Shown: positions 16,750 through 25,920, counted from the first letter of the stretch. The stretch: DNA of 64,000 nucleotides from Salinispora cortesiana (GCF_000484695.1 NZ_AXVR01000019.1:22127-86126), one strand, 5' to 3'. Numbers and translations: made by a program. The notes: a model not told the origin generated them from the sequence alone.

Positions 16750-18257
16750 CGGATCCCCGCCGACCGATGGGGCCGGGTCGCCACCTCGGATGGTGGGTCT
16801 CCCCGCAGCACCGCGGTTGCCGCCGAGGTGGTGGCGCTGGCGCCACCCCGCTGGTGCGCAGCCGCGATCATGTCGGTGGTCGAGCGCCCGTCCAGGTACG
16901 GCACCACCACGGTGTGCCCGCCCCACCGCCGCACCAGCTCCGCCTCTGGCAACACTGGTTCACCACCACCGGTGGCATAGTCGCCCCCCTTGACCCAGAT
17001 ATCCGGCCGGAGCCAGGTCAGGGCCGCCTGCGGAGTCGGATCGTCAAAGACCATGACCGCATCGACGCAGCTCAAGGCGGCGAGGAGATGACTCCGGTCA
17101 CCCTGCGGCATCACCGGCCGGTTCGAACCCTTCAACGCCGCGACGCTGGCATCGGAGTTGAGGCAGACCACCAGGCAGTCGCCGAGTTGACGGGCGGCCT
17201 GCAGGGTCGCCACATGCCCCGCGTGCAGCAGGTCAAAGCAGCCGCCGGTCGCGACGACGGTGCCGCCGGCGGCGCGGACCTCGGAGACGACGGTGGCGGC
17301 AGCCGCCACGCCGACCCGCTCGGCCGGGACACCGGGCACCACTGACGGCAACGGCCCAACCGGTGGCGGCAGCATGCTCGCCACTCCCCCACCCGCCACG
17401 TACGCACACGCCTCGGCGACCGCCTCCTGCACCGCCTCGGAGACCAACGCACCCCGGGCCAGGGCGATGGCGGCGGTGGCCGCGAACCGATCCCCCGCAC
17501 CACAGGTATCCCCGTCCGCTGTGGAGACCGCAGGCACGATCAGCGGCGTCGGCCCGGCGTGGCAGAGGAGCGCTCCCTCCCCGCCCATCGTCACCGCGAC
17601 GGCCCGCGCCCGCCACCGCTGACGCAGCTCCAACGCGCCCCGCGACGCGGTCACCAGCCGGGTCTCGCCCGGCGGCACCTTCGCCAACTCGCGCACCTCG
17701 GACTCGTTGGGCGTGGCCAGGTGCACCCCGGGCACCGCGGCTGGCCCCCGGGGATGTGGATCCCAGACCACCGGTGCCCGGGTGCCGGCCAACGCCGCCC
17801 GCAGTGCGGGCTGCCCGGCCACTCCGCGGCCGTAGTCACTGACCAGCACTGTGGCGGCCCCGGCGATGACCCGCAGCACCGCTTCCGCCGGCGGGCTGGG
17901 CTCACCGACGGCACCGCCGCGGTCATGGCGCAGCAGGACCCGGCCCTGCGACCGCAACCGGACCTTCTCCGGCGTCCCGCCGGCCAGCCCGAGGGCATAC
18001 ACCTGGACTCCGGCCGCGGCGAGAAGCAAGCTGAGCCGGGCGGCACCGGCGTCATCGGCCAGGGCGGTCACCAAGACGACCTCGGTGTCCGGCGCCGGCG
18101 CCGCGAACATCGCGGCCAGGCCGGCACCGCCCGGCCGGTCGGTGGACGAGGTCTCGTCGAGCACCGGCACCGGCGAGTCCGGACAGAGCCGGTTCACCGC
18201 CCCCTCCACGTCCCGGTCGAGCAGGGTGTCGCCGACCACCACCAGGGGTCCCCTCAC
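16746..18257 (-). CDS. hldE: Bifunctional heptose-7-phosphate kinase / heptose-1-phosphate nucleotidyltransferase (HldE-like)
   Basis: A 503-aa two-domain protein. Residues 1-310 form a PfkB/RfaE-type sugar kinase with DRPGGAGLAAMFA and the catalytic DGDTCGAGDRFAATAA. Residues 340-470 form a cytidylyltransferase-like domain starting VVATGGCFDLLHAGHVATL (HxGH) and LNSDASVAALKG. In Gram-negatives HldE phosphorylates D,D-heptose 7-phosphate at O1 and later transfers AMP. Flanking GmhA and GmhB homologues fit this. The C-terminal 30 residues are low-complexity and Thr/Ala-rich. The nucleotide used (ADP or GDP) cannot be judged from the sequence. Confidence 0.92.
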   Translation of the reverse strand: MRGPLVVVGDTLLDRDVEGAVNRLCPDSPVPVLDETSSTDRPGGAGLAAMFAAPAPDTEVVLVTALADDAGAARLSLLLAAAGVQVYALGLAGGTPEKVRLRSQGRVLLRHDRGGAVGEPSPPAEAVLRVIAGAATVLVSDYGRGVAGQPALRAALAGTRAPVVWDPHPRGPAAVPGVHLATPNESEVRELAKVPPGETRLVTASRGALELRQRWRARAVAVTMGGEGALLCHAGPTPLIVPAVSTADGDTCGAGDRFAATAAIALARGALVSEAVQEAVAEACAYVAGGGVASMLPPPVGPLPSVVPGVPAERVGVAAAATVVSEVRAAGGTVVATGGCFDLLHAGHVATLQAARQLGDCLVVCLNSDASVAALKGSNRPVMPQGDRSHLLAALSCVDAVMVFDDPTPQAALTWLRPDIWVKGGDYATGGGEPVLPEAELVRRWGGHTVVVPYLDGRSTTDMIAAAHQRGGASATTSAATAVLRGDPPSEVATRPHRSAGIR

Positions 18258-18259
18258 AC

Positions 18260-19078
18260 CTACCTCCTCATCTCCTCGACCTGCTGCCCGTCCTCCGGGA
18301 CCACCTCAACCCCGGTTCGTACCGGCCCGGTGGCCGGCACGTCGGCCGGGACGTCGGCGGGCACCTCAGCCGGCAGGTCGGCGGGCACCTCAGCCGGCAC
18401 CTCGGCTTCCAGGCCGGTCAACGGCATCCCCGCAAGCTGCGGCAGGGTTCCGGCGCACTCGGGCACCGGCGGCCCCGCCGGCGTGCCCGCGGCGGCGGCC
18501 AGGACCACCGGCAGCGCCTGCTCGGCGTACTCGCAGAGCAGGTGGCTGGTGACCAGGTGCAGCTCCTGGACGATCTGCCCGTCCGGCGCGGGGACGGCGA
18601 GGGTCTCGTGACAGAGGCCGGCCAGCGGATTGGGGGCGGGGCCGGTCAACGCCCAGCAGCGCAGGCCGACCTGGTGGGCGGCCTGCGCGGCCTGAAGCAG
18701 GTTCCGGCTCCGGCCACTGGTGGACAGCAGCAGGAGGATGTCCCCGGGGCGGCCGTGGGCGTACACCTGACGGGCGAAGACCTGGTCGTAGCCGTAGTCG
18801 TTGCCGATGGCGGTAAGGGCGCTGGTCTCGGCGTGCAGGGCGATGGCGGAGAAGGGCTGGCGGTCAGCGCGAAGTTTGCCGACGAGTTCGGCGGTGAGGT
18901 GTTGCGCCTCGGCGGCGCTACCGCCGTTGCCGGCCACCAGCAGCCGACCACCACCAGCGAGGGTACGGGCGAGTTCGGCTCCCCAGGCGGGGAGTCGCCG
19001 GGCGGCCTGCCGATACGATGGCAGCGCGGCGGTGAGCCCCGCCAGGTGCTCCTCCAGCAGCGACCGGGCCGGCGTCAT
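18260..19078 (-). CDS. gmhA: Phosphoheptose isomerase-like SIS protein with proline-rich tail
   Basis: A 272-aa SIS-domain protein. GmhA converts sedoheptulose 7-phosphate to D-glycero-D-manno-heptose 7-phosphate. Residues 1-200 match GmhA: LLVAGNGGSAAEAQHLTAEL, STSGRSRNLLQAA, and LHLVTSHLLCEYAEQAL with the C-terminal active-site His. Normal GmhA has about 190-200 residues; the extra 70 form a Pro/Glu/Asp tail with a run of AEVP/ADVP repeats near residue 245. The start ATG 19078 overlaps the upstream glycosyltransferase stop (ATGA). A two-base gap separates it from hldE. Confidence 0.92.
   Translation of the reverse strand: MTPARSLLEEHLAGLTAALPSYRQAARRLPAWGAELARTLAGGGRLLVAGNGGSAAEAQHLTAELVGKLRADRQPFSAIALHAETSALTAIGNDYGYDQVFARQVYAHGRPGDILLLLSTSGRSRNLLQAAQAAHQVGLRCWALTGPAPNPLAGLCHETLAVPAPDGQIVQELHLVTSHLLCEYAEQALPVVLAAAAGTPAGPPVPECAGTLPQLAGMPLTGLEAEVPAEVPADLPAEVPADVPADVPATGPVRTGVEVVPEDGQQVEEMRR
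18341..18412. repeat. Tandem 12-bp repeats coding the proline-rich tail of the GmhA-like protein
   Basis: Six imperfect copies of a 12-base unit (for example GGCACCTCAGCC and GGCAGGTCGGCG on the plus strand) encode four-residue repeats of the type AEVP and ADVP. The array is in frame with the gmhA-like gene, so copy number can vary without breaking the frame. Confidence 0.65.
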
Positions 19079-20295
19079 CCGGCCACCACCCGGGTCGCCC
19101 GGCCGACGGCCGCCACGTCGCCGTAGACCTCCACCAGCCGCTCCGCCGTGGCCGCCCACGCGTAGCTCTCCCGAGCCCGGTCCAGCGCCGCCGCCGCGTA
19201 CCCGAACCGACGAATCCGGTCGTCAAGGAGTCGCTGGATCGCGGTACCGAGCGCCCGGGGGTCCCGGGCGGGTACGAGGTCGCCGGTCACCCCATCCACC
19301 ACCGTGTCCCGGATCCCCCCAACCGCGGTCCCCACCACCGGCACCCCGCACGCCATCGCCTCGAGCGGGGTCAGCCCGAACGGCTCGTACCACGGCGCGG
19401 CGACCAGCAGGTCCGCGGACCGGTACCAGTGGCCCATCTCCTCCCTGGGCACCGCGCCGGCGAGCCTCACCCGATCCGCCACCCCGCAGGTGTTCGCCAA
19501 GGCGCGGAGCCGGCCCGCGTACGGGTCGGTTTCGAGGAGTCCGGCCGGCGGGCCGCCGACCACCACGCACTCCGCCTCCGGCACGTGTCCCATCGCCCGG
19601 ACCACGGTCTGGAAGCCCTTTCGCTCGACCAGCCGCCCCACGGTGAGAATGCGGGGGCGTCCGTCGTCGCGTTCGGCGGCCGGACCCAGCGGGGCGAAGG
19701 TACGGAGGTTGACTCCGGAGGGGACCACCGTCATCCGCGACCGGGGCACCCCCATCCGCACCAACTCGCCGACCTCGTCCTGGCACTGGGCGATCACCCG
19801 GTCCACCGAGCGGCCGAGTTGCCGTTCGTACCCGATACGCCGGGCCGGGCTGGTGTCCTGTACGCCCTGGTACCGCCGCTTCACCACGCCGAGTGCGTGG
19901 TACGTCTGCACCACCGGCACACCGGTCCTGCGGCCGGCGGCGAGCGCGGCGAGGCCGCTCATCCAGAAGTGCGCGTGGACCACCTCCGGGGTCCACTGAT
20001 CGCCACGCCACCGTTCGGTCAACCAGTGGCTGAACTCCCGCATGTGTGGCAGCAGGGCGTCCTTGGCCACCGGCTCGGCCGGGCCCGCCGGCACATGGAC
20101 CACCTCGTACCCGTCCGGGCAGCGAACCGTTCCCGGCAAGTCGACGGCATCCCAGCGGGTGTAGACCCGGACCTCGTGGCCGGCCGCGGCGAGCGCCGCG
20201 GAGAGCTCGGCGACGTGCGTGTTCTGGCCGCCGGCGTCCTCCCCGCCGAGGACCGCGAGCGGGCTGGCGTGTTCCGAGATCATCGCGATCCGCAT
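19075..20295 (-). CDS. Glycosyltransferase family 4 (GT-B, MshA-like fold)
   Basis: A 406-aa retaining glycosyltransferase. The N-terminus MRIAMISEHASPLAVLGG and GGQNTHVAELSAALAAAGHEV form the acceptor Rossmann fold. The donor half has ILTVGRLVERKGFQTVVRA and the E-x7-E motif YEPFGLTPLEAMACGVPVV. It resembles glycosyltransferases of the MshA/sucrose-synthase branch, but mycothiol synthesis is not implied: its neighbours are heptose genes. It probably adds a sugar to the same glycan at the cytoplasmic face. Confidence 0.9.
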   Translation of the reverse strand: MRIAMISEHASPLAVLGGEDAGGQNTHVAELSAALAAAGHEVRVYTRWDAVDLPGTVRCPDGYEVVHVPAGPAEPVAKDALLPHMREFSHWLTERWRGDQWTPEVVHAHFWMSGLAALAAGRRTGVPVVQTYHALGVVKRRYQGVQDTSPARRIGYERQLGRSVDRVIAQCQDEVGELVRMGVPRSRMTVVPSGVNLRTFAPLGPAAERDDGRPRILTVGRLVERKGFQTVVRAMGHVPEAECVVVGGPPAGLLETDPYAGRLRALANTCGVADRVRLAGAVPREEMGHWYRSADLLVAAPWYEPFGLTPLEAMACGVPVVGTAVGGIRDTVVDGVTGDLVPARDPRALGTAIQRLLDDRIRRFGYAAAALDRARESYAWAATAERLVEVYGDVAAVGRATRVVAG

Positions 20296-21257
20296 ACTTC
20301 CTCCTCCAGCAGCCGGTCCCAGTCGGTGAGGAAACGGTCAAGGCCGTACCGGTCGCGGGCGGCGCGGCGGGCGACAGCCCCCGCCCGGTGGGCGCTCGCC
20401 GGGTCCGCCAGCAACTGACTGGTGGCGGTGAGCAGGTCGTCAACCCTGGTGGCGAGGGCGCCGGCCCCGGGCGGCACCGCCATCACGGCCTCGGTAGCAG
20501 CGAGCGCGACGACCGGCATACCGATCGTCATCGCCTCGATCAGACTCAGCCCGAGCGATGTCCAACGGCACAGGTGCAGGTATGCCCGCCGCCGGGCCAA
20601 CTCTGCGTGCATCCGTGCCTGGGGCAGGTCGTCGTGACTGGTCACCCGGTCGGCGGGCAGTCCAAGCCGGTCGGCGAGCCCGGTCACCTTCAGACCGAAC
20701 ACGTCCAGCGGGGCGATCTCGGCGAACCGGGGCAGCAGGTCGGTACCGGTGACCCGCCACCGGCGAACCGGCTCGTTGATCACTACTGCGAGCCGCTCCA
20801 GCTCGCCGCTGTAGTCGGCCGTCGGCGGCACGATCCCGTGGTCAACCACGGTGGTTCGGGTGCCACCGGTGTCCCAGTAGAGCTGGTTGAAGGCGGTCAC
20901 GTGAGCGATCAACAGGTCGTCGCGGTCGGCCATCGGGTGTCGGCTGTTCGGTACCGCACCGTCCTTCGGGGTGTTGTGCTCGACGTAGATCGCCGGGAGG
21001 TCGCGGCCCGGCCGGCGGCCCAGCCACTCGGCGGCCAGGGCCTCTTCCTCGGGGCGTTGCAGGAGGACCAGGTCCACCTCGGCGGTGGCCAGCTCCGACG
21101 GGGTGATCTCGACCGCGTTCTCCGGCCACGGATAGGTACGGGCCCGGCCCCGACCGTCCGGGCCGCGGTCAGGGGTGACCGGCACCAGGTAGCGGTGCTT
21201 GCCATGGACGAACGACGTCGTCCAGGAGCCGTGCACATGCCAGAGCAGGATGTTCAT
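20280..21257 (-). CDS. Glycosyltransferase (GT4-like, GT-B)
   Basis: A 325-aa protein. The beginning is MNILLWHVHGSWTTSFVHG, followed by IYVEHNTPKDGAVPNS, VINEPVRRWRVTGTDLL and the donor-site motif GLSLIEAMTIGMPVVALA. These fit a GT-B glycosyltransferase of a group often seen next to GmhA/HldE-type genes in actinobacteria. ATG 21257 overlaps the stop of the GmhB-GT9 gene by 4 bp, and its own stop overlaps the GT4 gene by 16 bp. The acceptor and sugar are unknown. Confidence 0.8.
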   Translation of the reverse strand: MNILLWHVHGSWTTSFVHGKHRYLVPVTPDRGPDGRGRARTYPWPENAVEITPSELATAEVDLVLLQRPEEEALAAEWLGRRPGRDLPAIYVEHNTPKDGAVPNSRHPMADRDDLLIAHVTAFNQLYWDTGGTRTTVVDHGIVPPTADYSGELERLAVVINEPVRRWRVTGTDLLPRFAEIAPLDVFGLKVTGLADRLGLPADRVTSHDDLPQARMHAELARRRAYLHLCRWTSLGLSLIEAMTIGMPVVALAATEAVMAVPPGAGALATRVDDLLTATSQLLADPASAHRAGAVARRAARDRYGLDRFLTDWDRLLEEEVCGSR

Positions 21258-23098
21258 CGGCCGCTCCGAGCCAGGGCGGTGACCCCCGCCGACTTCGACG
21301 GTCGGGACGGCGCCACGCCGAGCAGGGTCAGCGCGGTCAGCACCTCCTCGGGCCGGATCCGGCTCAGGCACGGGTGGCCGGGCACCGGGCAGGTGGCGGC
21401 GCGGGTGCCACGGCAGGGGGCGTCCGGATCGCCGAGCCGAACGGTCGGCACCCGCCACGGACCCCACTGACCGAACGGGACGGTCGGGGCGAAGAGGCTG
21501 ACCACCGGGACGCCGTACGCGGCGGCGAGGTGGGCCGGACCGGTGTTGCCGACGATCACCGCGGCGGCACCGGCGACGGTCGCGGCCAGGTCGGCCAGCT
21601 CGGTCCCCCCACCGAGATCAGCGGCGAATCCGCCGGCCACCCGGGCGGTCAGCGCCACCTCGTCCGGACCGCCGGTGACCACGACCCGGTGGCCCGCATT
21701 GACCAGCGTCCGAGCGATCTCCACTGCCAGGTCCGGTGGCAACCCCCGGGACTGTGCCGCCGAGCCGGGGTGCAGCACAACGTAGCCCGGTGCACCCGCC
21801 CGCGCGGGCGGCGGCGGCACAGGCCGCAGCCGCAGGACCGGTTCGTCGTCGGGCGGTAGGGGGTAGCCAGCGGCGGCGGCGAGCGAGAGTGCGCGTTCGG
21901 GCTCGGGGACACCGACCGGAACGCGGTGACGGATGTCGAGCAGGCTTCCGGGGTAGTCGTCGCTGATCGCGCTGATCCGCTCGACGCCGACGGTGCGCAG
22001 CAGCAGCGCCAAGGGGAGGGGAGACTGGTGGTAGCTGGTGAAGATGACCGCCTCGTCGGCGTTGACGGCGGCGAGGGTGGCGGTGAGCGCGGCGATGTCC
22101 GGCCCGGTGACCGGTGCGGGCGCGGGATCGATCCAGGGCAGTTGGTGCACGACGACGGTGTCCACGCCGGGTAGGAGGTCGGCGGCGGCGCGGCCCCGCG
22201 GTCCACACAACAAGACGACCCGGCGCGCGTGGGCGGCGACAGCCCGAATACCCGGGCCGGTAACGACGACGTCACCAGCCGAGTCGGAGCGAACGACAAG
22301 AACGGTTCCGGTGCCTCCGCTGGAGCGCGACGGCCGAGCCGGCCCAGCAGTGACCAGAGGCGGCGCGGACCCAACAGCGGCCAGGGACGGCGGGGCCGCC
22401 GACGCAGCGGTGGGCCGGTGGGTGGCCGGGGCGATCGCGGTCTGCCGACGCAGAATCTCGGCCACCGCGGTCGGCAGATCCGCGGCGACCCACGGGGCGG
22501 CGCTGGTCTCGGCGGGTCGGGTCAGTGGTGTGGGCACCAACACCGCCTGGGCTCCGGCAGCCAGGCCAGCGGTGACATCGCGGCCAATGTCACCGATCAG
22601 AACGCACTGTTGCGGTGTGGTGCCGAGCCGGCGGGCGGCGGAGTGGATCAGTTTGGGCGCGGGTTTACGGCAGTCGCACCGGTCCTCGTCGTCGTGCGGG
22701 CAGACCAGCCAGGCATCGAACGGGCCGAGCAGCTGCTCGACGCGGGCGTGCACGGCCCGCAGCTGCGCCCTGGTGAACAGCCCCTTGGCCAACCCGGACT
22801 GGTTCGTCACCACCGCCAGCCGCAAGCCCGCCGTGCGGAGCGCATCCAGCGCCGCCCGCGCCCCCGGCATCGGCCGTACCCGCTCCGGGTCCCCGTTGTA
22901 CGGCACGTCCTCGATGAGGGTGCCATCCCGGTCCAGCAGCACCGCATCAAAGAGGCGGGGTGCTCCACCAACTCGGCCGGAGCGGGCTACTACCCGGGCC
23001 GACCTGCGCTGATCCGGCTCCACCTGTGGCACGGCCGGCGGGTTCCCGGCGCCCCGGGGAGTAAACCTCGGCGCCGACGCCGCCGGCGCGGGCGCCAT
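21254..23098 (-). CDS. Fusion of GmhB-type heptose-bisphosphate phosphatase and GT9 glycosyltransferase
   Basis: A 614-aa two-domain protein. Residues 50-220 are a HAD phosphatase with LLDRDGTLIEDVPYNGDP, the zinc loop CPHDDEDRCDCRKPAPKLI and GDIGRDVTAGLAAGA, all characteristic of GmhB, which dephosphorylates heptose 1,7-bisphosphate. After a Pro/Ala linker, residues 270-600 are a GT9 domain (VLVVRSDSAGDVVVTGP; YVVLHPGSAAQSRGLPPDL; IVGNTGPAHLAAAYGVPVVSLFAP). It is the promoter-proximal gene of the operon. ATG 23098 was chosen; the first 50 residues are low-complexity and a later start is possible. Confidence 0.9.
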   Translation of the reverse strand: MAPAPAASAPRFTPRGAGNPPAVPQVEPDQRRSARVVARSGRVGGAPRLFDAVLLDRDGTLIEDVPYNGDPERVRPMPGARAALDALRTAGLRLAVVTNQSGLAKGLFTRAQLRAVHARVEQLLGPFDAWLVCPHDDEDRCDCRKPAPKLIHSAARRLGTTPQQCVLIGDIGRDVTAGLAAGAQAVLVPTPLTRPAETSAAPWVAADLPTAVAEILRRQTAIAPATHRPTAASAAPPSLAAVGSAPPLVTAGPARPSRSSGGTGTVLVVRSDSAGDVVVTGPGIRAVAAHARRVVLLCGPRGRAAADLLPGVDTVVVHQLPWIDPAPAPVTGPDIAALTATLAAVNADEAVIFTSYHQSPLPLALLLRTVGVERISAISDDYPGSLLDIRHRVPVGVPEPERALSLAAAAGYPLPPDDEPVLRLRPVPPPPARAGAPGYVVLHPGSAAQSRGLPPDLAVEIARTLVNAGHRVVVTGGPDEVALTARVAGGFAADLGGGTELADLAATVAGAAAVIVGNTGPAHLAAAYGVPVVSLFAPTVPFGQWGPWRVPTVRLGDPDAPCRGTRAATCPVPGHPCLSRIRPEEVLTALTLLGVAPSRPSKSAGVTALARSGR

Positions 23099-23385
23099 GA
23101 CCTGACTCGGTCTCCGCCCCGCCGTGGACTTACCCGCCGCCCCCGAGAAGCTAACCCGGCTGCCGGCCGCCCCCGCGCGCCGGATCGGTGTGCCCCCGGC
23201 GTTCGGGCAGAATGTGCCCGAACGCCCCACGGAAGGGCCTTTCGGTGACCGACCGTGTCCTCGGGGCAGCGCTGGGCGTTGACAGACGACGTGGGCCGGG
23301 CCACGGCCAGGGAGCAGTCACATGACGTACCGGAGCAATGGCTACCCTCGCAGGGAGCCAAGTCCGCGAAACAAGGATTTCCGAC
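23099..23385. promoter_or_regulatory. Divergent promoter region of the heptose operon and the Ppm-like gene
   Basis: A 287-bp gap separates the leftward glycan operon from the rightward polyprenol-phosphate sugar synthase. Both promoters must lie here. No repeat or obvious operator was identified. AAGGA at 23373-23377 is the ribosome-binding site of the rightward gene. Confidence 0.5.
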
Positions 23386-24153
23386 ATGAGTGAACCCGTG
23401 CAGTTGCCGTCGCCCTGGCGGGACGTGCGCCTGACCGTGGTGGTGCCGACCTTCAACGAGGTGGGCAACCTTCCGGCACTGGTCGAACAGCTGCTCGCGC
23501 TGCCCTTGCCCGGGTTGAAGGTCCTCGTGGCCGACGACAACTCGCCGGACGGTACCGGCGAGGTCGCGGACAAGCTGGCCCTCGAGCACCCGGACCGGAT
23601 CGAGGTCGTCCACCGGGCCGGCAAGGAAGGCCTGGGTCGGGCGTACGTTGACGGCATCGGACGGGCCCTCGACGACGGTGCCGAGTTCGTGGCGCAGATG
23701 GACGCCGACCTTTCCCACCCACCGGACGCGCTCCCGGGCATGCTGGGCGCGCTGCTGTCCACCCAGGCTGGTGTGGTGATCGGGTCCCGCTACGTGCCCG
23801 GCGGCGAGCTGGACGAGAACTGGCCGCTCTACCGGCGGGCGCTGAGCGGCTGGGCGAATCTGTACGTACACACTCTGCTGCGGGTACGGATCCGGGACCT
23901 CACCGCCGGTTTCAAGATCTGGCGAGCCGACGCGCTGCGCGACATCGGCCTGGAGCGGGTGCAGTCCAATGGGTACAGCTTCCAGGTGGAGATGCACTAC
24001 CTGGCCACGAAGCTGGGGCACACGATCCTTGAGGTGCCGATCCGGTTCGAGGAGCGGCGAGACGGCGCCTCGAAGATGACCACCGCCACCAAGATTGAAA
24101 GTGCCCTGATGCCGTTCCGCCTGCGCAGCAAACACCGCAACGTCGAACGCTGA
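23386..24153 (+). CDS. Polyprenol monophosphomannose synthase-like glycosyltransferase (GT2)
   Basis: A 255-aa GT2 enzyme. It would move mannose (or another sugar) from GDP-sugar to polyprenyl phosphate, giving the lipid-linked donor used outside the membrane. Motifs are VVVPTFNEVGNLP, VLVADDNSPDGTGE, AQMDADLSHPPDALP (DxD) and IGSRYVPGG, with the C-terminal VPIRFEERRDGASKM typical of DPM1/Ppm1. No membrane helices are present. The start is ATG 23386 after AAGGA; an upstream ATG at 23338 lacks such a site. It faces away from the heptose operon and could supply a lipid-linked sugar to a related pathway. Confidence 0.9.
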   Translation: MSEPVQLPSPWRDVRLTVVVPTFNEVGNLPALVEQLLALPLPGLKVLVADDNSPDGTGEVADKLALEHPDRIEVVHRAGKEGLGRAYVDGIGRALDDGAEFVAQMDADLSHPPDALPGMLGALLSTQAGVVIGSRYVPGGELDENWPLYRRALSGWANLYVHTLLRVRIRDLTAGFKIWRADALRDIGLERVQSNGYSFQVEMHYLATKLGHTILEVPIRFEERRDGASKMTTATKIESALMPFRLRSKHRNVER

Positions 24154-24243
24154 GCTGGCCGCGAGACGGCGGTGCGGCCCACCTCCCGTGGAGCGTCGAG
24201 ACAGGCGCCACGCCGGCGGGTTCGCACCGCACCGCGACCACGG

Positions 24244-25848
24244 TCAGCGGTAGACCGCACGCTGCGCGGCGCCGACCGTCGCCGCGTACACACCACCGGT
24301 GAGCGCGGCGTTGCGGGCCAACGCCGCCCGCGCCGCGTTCGCACCGGGCGCGCCGTGGACCCCACCACCGGGATGCGCCGACGAGCTGGCCAGAAAGAGC
24401 CGGTCAACGGGGGTGTCTGCACGGCCCAGTCCAGGGACTGGGCGGAAGAAGAGCTGCTGGTGGGCGGCGGCCGTGCCACCACCGACCGCCCCACCGACCA
24501 GGCTCGGGTCGCCCGCCTCCAGGTCCACCGGTCCCGCCACGTGCCGGCCCACCACCAGCGCACGGAAGCCCGGGGCGGCCTCCTCCAGCACCTGCTCCAT
24601 CCGCTGCACCTGCGCGGCGATCTCCTCGACCCGCCACCGCCGTCGGAATGGCAGGTGGGTATACGACCACAAGGACTCGGTACCGGGTGGCGAATGACTG
24701 GGATCGGCCACGGTCATCTGCCCGACCAGCAGGAACGGGTCCCGGGGAAGCTCCCCGCGGGCCAGCGCCGCCGCATAGCTGGTCAGCCCGTCGAGGTCGG
24801 CCCCGAGGTGAACGGTGCCGGCGGTGGCGACCATCCGGTTCCGCCAGGGCACCGGGGCGGAGAGCGCCCAGTCGACCTTCAGCGTCGAGCCGTCCCAGCG
24901 AAAGTGGGTCAGGTCTGCCACCAGCCGCGGCGGCAGGACGTCGGCCCCGACAAGGTCCAGATAGAGCGCGGGTGCCGGCACGTCCGCGAGCACCGCACGG
25001 CGGGCCCGCCAGAGCCCGCCGTCCTCGGTCCGGACGCCCATCGCCCGCCCCCGGGCGGTCAGCACCCGATCCACCCGCGCGCCGCAGCGAATCTGGCCGC
25101 CCCGGTCGGCGAGCCGGGCCACCAGAGCATCGGTGATCCGTTGGGCGCCGCCGTCCGGTACCGGCCAACCGACCTGCTGACCAAGCATGGCCAGCAGCCA
25201 CCCGTACGCCCCGGAGCCGGCTTCCTCCGGGGCCAGGTCGGTGTGCAGCGCGCAGCCGGCGAGCAGGGCCGCCCCGCCCGCCCCGGTGAAAAGCTCGTCG
25301 CCGAGCCGGCGTACCGGTGTCACCAACCGGCGGGCCAGACGCAACCCGCCGGCGACCCGCAGCCGACGTACCAGCGCGAGGCTGCTGCGCACCGGCGGGA
25401 AGGGGGTGGTGATGGCGTCCAACAGCGGGCCGCCCACCTGGCACCAGTCGCCGTAGGCCGTCAGCCACCGTTCCCCGTCACCAACCGCGAAGCTCTCCAG
25501 GGAGGCGGCGGTGGTCTCCGGGTCACGGTTGAGCACCGCCGCCCGCCCGTCCGGCAGCAGGTGCGCCAACACGTCTGGGGCATGTCGCCACCGCAGCCCG
25601 TACTGGTCCAGGCCCAGCCCGCGCAGCACCGGCGACGCGTAGCCAAGAGGGTAGAAGGAGCTGTAGAGGTCACTCAGGTAGCCGGGAGCGGTCACCTGGG
25701 CCGACCGAACCGCGCCGCCGGGCGCCTCGGTCGCCTCCAGCACGAGCACGTCCCAGCCGGCGTCGGCGAGCAGATTGGCGGCCACCAGGCCGTTGTGGCC
25801 CGCTCCGACGACGATGGCGTCCGGGGACGCCACATCGATTCGACTCAC
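24244..25848 (-). CDS. Phytoene desaturase-like NAD(P)/FAD oxidoreductase
   Basis: A 534-aa FAD protein. The dinucleotide-binding motif is AIVVGAGHNGLVAANLLADAG, followed by GGAVRSAQVTAPGYLSDLYS. Near the C-terminus LFLASSSAHPGGGVHGAPGAN is the carotenoid/PYROXD2-type FAD-binding end. This branch (PYROXD2-like) is related to phytoene dehydrogenases but is common in organisms without carotenoid genes beside it; no crtB or crtE lies in the window. The substrate is unknown. It diverges from the aldehyde dehydrogenase gene across 72 bp. Confidence 0.87.
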   Translation of the reverse strand: MSRIDVASPDAIVVGAGHNGLVAANLLADAGWDVLVLEATEAPGGAVRSAQVTAPGYLSDLYSSFYPLGYASPVLRGLGLDQYGLRWRHAPDVLAHLLPDGRAAVLNRDPETTAASLESFAVGDGERWLTAYGDWCQVGGPLLDAITTPFPPVRSSLALVRRLRVAGGLRLARRLVTPVRRLGDELFTGAGGAALLAGCALHTDLAPEEAGSGAYGWLLAMLGQQVGWPVPDGGAQRITDALVARLADRGGQIRCGARVDRVLTARGRAMGVRTEDGGLWRARRAVLADVPAPALYLDLVGADVLPPRLVADLTHFRWDGSTLKVDWALSAPVPWRNRMVATAGTVHLGADLDGLTSYAAALARGELPRDPFLLVGQMTVADPSHSPPGTESLWSYTHLPFRRRWRVEEIAAQVQRMEQVLEEAAPGFRALVVGRHVAGPVDLEAGDPSLVGGAVGGGTAAAHQQLFFRPVPGLGRADTPVDRLFLASSSAHPGGGVHGAPGANAARAALARNAALTGGVYAATVGAAQRAVYR

Positions 25849-25920
25849 TCGAGCATGCTAGCCGGCGGTCAACCGGACGAAGAGCGTTTGCCCAGCGCTA
25901 CCCGGGGCATCTACCGCCGC

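Noticed and set aside
24172..25920. N-terminal extension of the aldehyde dehydrogenase frame
   Set aside because: It runs antisense through the phytoene-desaturase-like gene and has random composition; the ALDH family begins at ATG 25921.
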